Source: Liolophura sinensis (lineage: Eukaryota > Mollusca > Polyplacophora > Chitonida > Chitonidae). From it: a stretch of 64,000 nt of DNA. Below the pieces are notes generated by a model that saw only the letters and a list, made by a program, of their open reading frames with translations, searched no databases and was not told the DNA's origin. Made by a program: the position numbers and the translations under genes. The stretch is from assembly GCF_032854445.1 (NCBI RefSeq), contig NC_088300.1:58438984-58502983 (forward strand), given 5' to 3'. Position 1 is the stretch's first letter; each line of letters opens with the position of its first letter. This document shows positions 61,197 through 64,000 of the stretch, in pieces.

Positions 61197-61703
61197 ATGG
61201 CAGAAAATTTCATTGCGTGCGATGGAATACTTGGATCTTTCACAAATTTCAGCAGCGTTTCCCTTTTGAACTGTACCAAAACTTTCAATACCGGATTGGA
61301 CAGCTTAGTACCCGGTATAATCATCATGGTTGTACAGCTTTCTGGAGTTGTGTTTAACCAGGCTTTAATGGAGTCCATCCTTAGACAGAAAGCAATGAGA
61401 ACGTCAATCACATACATGATCCTCTTCAGCGTTTCATTAGCTGATCTTATTCTACTGCTGGACGGATTGGTTTTTGGACTCATTAGACGTACTGTGCCAT
61501 ACATATTACGGGAAAGCGCCTGGTGCAGTGCACTTATTTATTTTGTATATATAGTTCTTCTACTTCAAGCGTTTGCCATTTGGTGGCATTCCGTGTTTCG
61601 CTATTTAATCCTAACCCGTTCCCTTTGGGCACATGTTGTTAATTTTGTACGTGTGACTAAATTGATCTTAAAAGTAGACCATTCTGTGTTTGTGTATATT
61701 TAA
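61197..61703 (+). pseudogene. Truncated GPCR (copy 4), TM1 to start of TM4
   Basis: ATG at 61197 opens 168 codons. The N-terminus has N-glycosylation sites (NFSS, NCTK). TM1, TM2 (SVSLADLILL) and TM3 (after a Cys in SAWCSALIYF) are present, ending VFRYLILTRSLWAH, close to copy 1. After that a stretch VDHSVFVYI aligns with copy 1 near its TM4 start (KSSVCVCIA), then a stop codon cuts it. TM5-TM7 are not found before or after the Tc1 element. I call it a pseudogene, but an unannotated downstream exon cannot be excluded. Confidence 0.7.
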
Positions 61704-61790
61704 TTTGTTATGCTGTGTATGATTTAAAATGTCAGCTTTCTTTGCAGAACTGGGGATGGGCCTAGTGGTACAGAGATCGTATATATAAAC

Positions 61791-63259
61791 GGACGGCCAA
61801 AAGAAACTTTATCACTCATATATTGAAATTTAGCAAACCTTTTCAGCGAATTTGGTCTACTTGACCCAGTTAGAATCAGAGTTCAAGCATATTTCCATAT
61901 GGGGAAAGCCACATGTAAGCTAATCCAATCCGTTGAAACAGAAAGAGAAGAGCTCTTAAACCACAAGGGTCAAATATGTATAAAACGTTAAAGCCAGTAT
62001 GTCAGACTTGCATAGTGTTTACAAAACACCATAGTGATGCCACGACTGACTCCAGAACAACGCGAGAGCGCCTTGGGTATGGTGGCTGTGAGAGCCACTC
62101 ATGCTGGTATTGCAAGAACTTTTGACTGTTCTCGTGTGACCGTTATAAATCTGATGCAGCGATACAGGCAGGCAGGACGGACCTTAGGCCAAAAACAGGC
62201 AGACCTTGTATAACCACGCCCAGGGAAGGCCGGTACTTTCGTGCCTTGCATCTGCGAAATCGCTTCCGGACTGTGACGTGAACATCGCTGAATGCGTTAG
62301 GTCATCGGCTCAGTCCGCAGACAGTGTCAAGGAGAATCCGGGATCACGGAATCCGGGCTTATCGACCATTCAGAGGGCTGTTATTGGCGGTCCAACATTG
62401 TCGTCAGAAGTTGAGGTGTGTCCATATTGTACGACGTTGGCTGCGACGTGATAGGGAATGGATCGTCTTCACAGATGAAAGCCGCTTCTATCTGTTCAGA
62501 GGTGATGTATATCGTCGAAGAATGGCTTTAGCTTGTGTTCAGGAGGTTTTACCGTATAGTGGTGAGAGAGTGACGGTATGGGGAAGGATTTGTGGACAGG
62601 AATGGACCCCACTGGTCATCATCGATGGGAACTTAACAGGTCGGCGTTACGTGGATTACAGTTTACGTCCGATTGTTCGGCCCTTCCTTCGCCAGTATCC
62701 ACGTGGTGGCCCTTACCAGCATGACAACGCCAAGTTCATACAGCTTGAGTCGTGCAGAACTTCCTTGACGCCAACGACGTCAACTTCTTACCATGGCCTG
62801 CACATTCCCCAGGCATGCCTCCCAAAGAGCACCTCTGGGACGCCCAGGGTCGCCGCGTAAGACAACGAGCACAACTTCCAGCTAACCGGCAAGAACTGAC
62901 ACAGGCGCTTGACGAAGAATGCCATCGTATCCCACGTAATCTCACTTTATGCGTCGAAGAATTTTTGCATGCATTGAAGCAAGGGATGACCACTCAAGGT
63001 ACTGATGAGGGGACCTTATCAAACTGAATTTTTTCCTTACTCACCCGTCTGATCATCAAACTGAAATGTCGATTTTTTTTACCCCAACCCGAGTTGGGTG
63101 CATGTGATGGCTATATGGGCTGCTGTATATTTCTTTACTTTGAACATGGACGGCCTAAACATTTTGTTGTTGTTTTCAATATATTACATTTCATCTGTTG
63201 TTTTGTGTTGCTACAAATCTGGGCCATTAAATCTGTGGTAAAGTGTCTTTGGGCCGTCA
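61791..63259 (+). mobile_element. Tc1/mariner-like transposon, degraded
   Basis: Inverted ends: GGACGGCCAAAAGAAACTTT at 61791-61810, and on the reverse strand TGACGGCCCAAAGACACTTT at about 63240-63259. Inside is a transposase reading frame from ATG at 62037 (MPRLTPEQRESALGMV, the helix-turn-helix start of Tc1 transposases), broken by frameshifts near 62190, 62280 and 62755. The DDE core is visible in pieces: FTDESRF (first Asp), QHDNAK (second), and WPAHSPGMPPKEHLWD (third acidic, E). The copy cannot encode an intact transposase. Target TA duplications are not clear. Confidence 0.85.
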
Positions 63260-64000
63260 GTTTCCCTGTCTGTGTCTCTCCTTGTGGAAATGGAAACGTA
63301 CAGTCTAATTCTTGATTATGGATGTGACGCACATTGCATTCGGTGGCCCACGGTGGTCAGAGCGTCCGAATCGGACGCAGGCATGTACTAATGTTCTAAC
63401 TGGTTAGGTTTTGATCGAGTCATGTCACGCCAAATGAGTCTGAGGCTGACATGTCCTTGATATATCCACAGTAACTGGTCTTCATTGTGGCTTTGGGGTA
63501 TAGGTTGCTGGCGGTTTTTTCAAGATGTTCCAGTGATGAAGTATGCTATATACTTTAAATAAAACGACGACATATAGGAACCGTAAAGGACGTTAAACTT
63601 TCAAACACAAACATCATGGATGCCAACGTTCAAACACCATAGGGTGAATTTGTACATTCACCTGCTGTCTTTGCTTATGGGCCCTTGGAGAGAACAAGCG
63701 GTCGACGACAGTATAACATTCTTTATAGACCACATGTGGGATTGGGTTAGTCAGTAAGTTGCCTAAGTTGGTGATTTACGTTAAGCATTACAGTGTCCTC
63801 TATCCAAGAATGAGCACCATCGCATAGGCCTTCGTGAAAAACTAAAGAATGGTATAAAGCAACAATGAAATAAATAAATCAGTCAAACATCATGAGTATG
63901 TAGTTGACCGACACGGTACGTATACACGAACCTTAGACATGTACATGTGCATGTGCATCTATATAGCTTATAAGACAAGCAGTTAGGCGGCATAGACAGA
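63260..64000. other. Right end of window, no gene seen
   Basis: 63336-63440 has a tRNA-like head ('ggtggcccacggtggtcaga' and 'gcgtccgaatcgga') and may be another SINE. The rest is AT-rich without a supported gene. Confidence 0.4.

Overview
This is animal nuclear DNA, most likely from a lophotrochozoan and probably a mollusc. The reasons are genes split by GT-AG introns, AT-rich non-coding DNA full of microsatellites and minisatellites, and many copies of a tRNA-headed SINE whose 3' end carries a conserved block ending in (AATA)n. That SINE type is what I would expect in molluscan genomes. There is no sign of operons, bacterial genes or CRISPR. Species is not determinable by eye.

Layout. 1-674 (minus) is the 5' part of an unrecognised, polar, probably disordered protein that runs off the left edge. 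0.7-14.5 kb is gene-poor and holds SINE copies and degenerate repeats. 14.8-28.7 kb (minus) is a complete five-exon glycine N-acyltransferase-like (GLYAT) gene of 300 codons. Its introns hold a 39-bp minisatellite, an (AT)n(AC)n tract, a 223-bp MITE and a 2.8-kb candidate DNA transposon with a 92-bp minisatellite inside. 28.7-32.4 kb is intergenic with four long (TA)n tracts.

32.46-36.01 kb (minus) is a five-exon gene for a 548-residue, probably secreted or lumenal, beta-propeller-like protein. 36.31-43.95 kb (plus) is the complete 16-exon CFAP58 gene (878 codons), a ciliary/flagellar coiled-coil protein. These two genes are head to head, 306 bp apart, so they probably share a promoter; it contains a degenerate RFX X-box-like site.

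47.4-61.7 kb holds a small family of intronless class A GPCRs. One copy is intact (47419-48366) with a well-formed TATA box upstream. One is a chimeric internally deleted pseudogene (49413-49953), one is a decayed copy (55290-55700), and one (61197-61703) is truncated by a stop and lies just before a degraded Tc1-like transposon (61791-63259). The family has FRY where most class A receptors have DRY. Between the copies lie three minisatellites, a gypsy-type LTR retrotransposon 3' end, and a fold-back MITE.

Apart from the shared promoter there is no evidence that these genes act together. I did not find an undescribed multi-gene system. The most unusual items are the chimeric GPCR pseudogene with its microhomology breakpoint, the 2.8-kb element with flanking TAATAT repeats, and the unfamiliar propeller-like protein.
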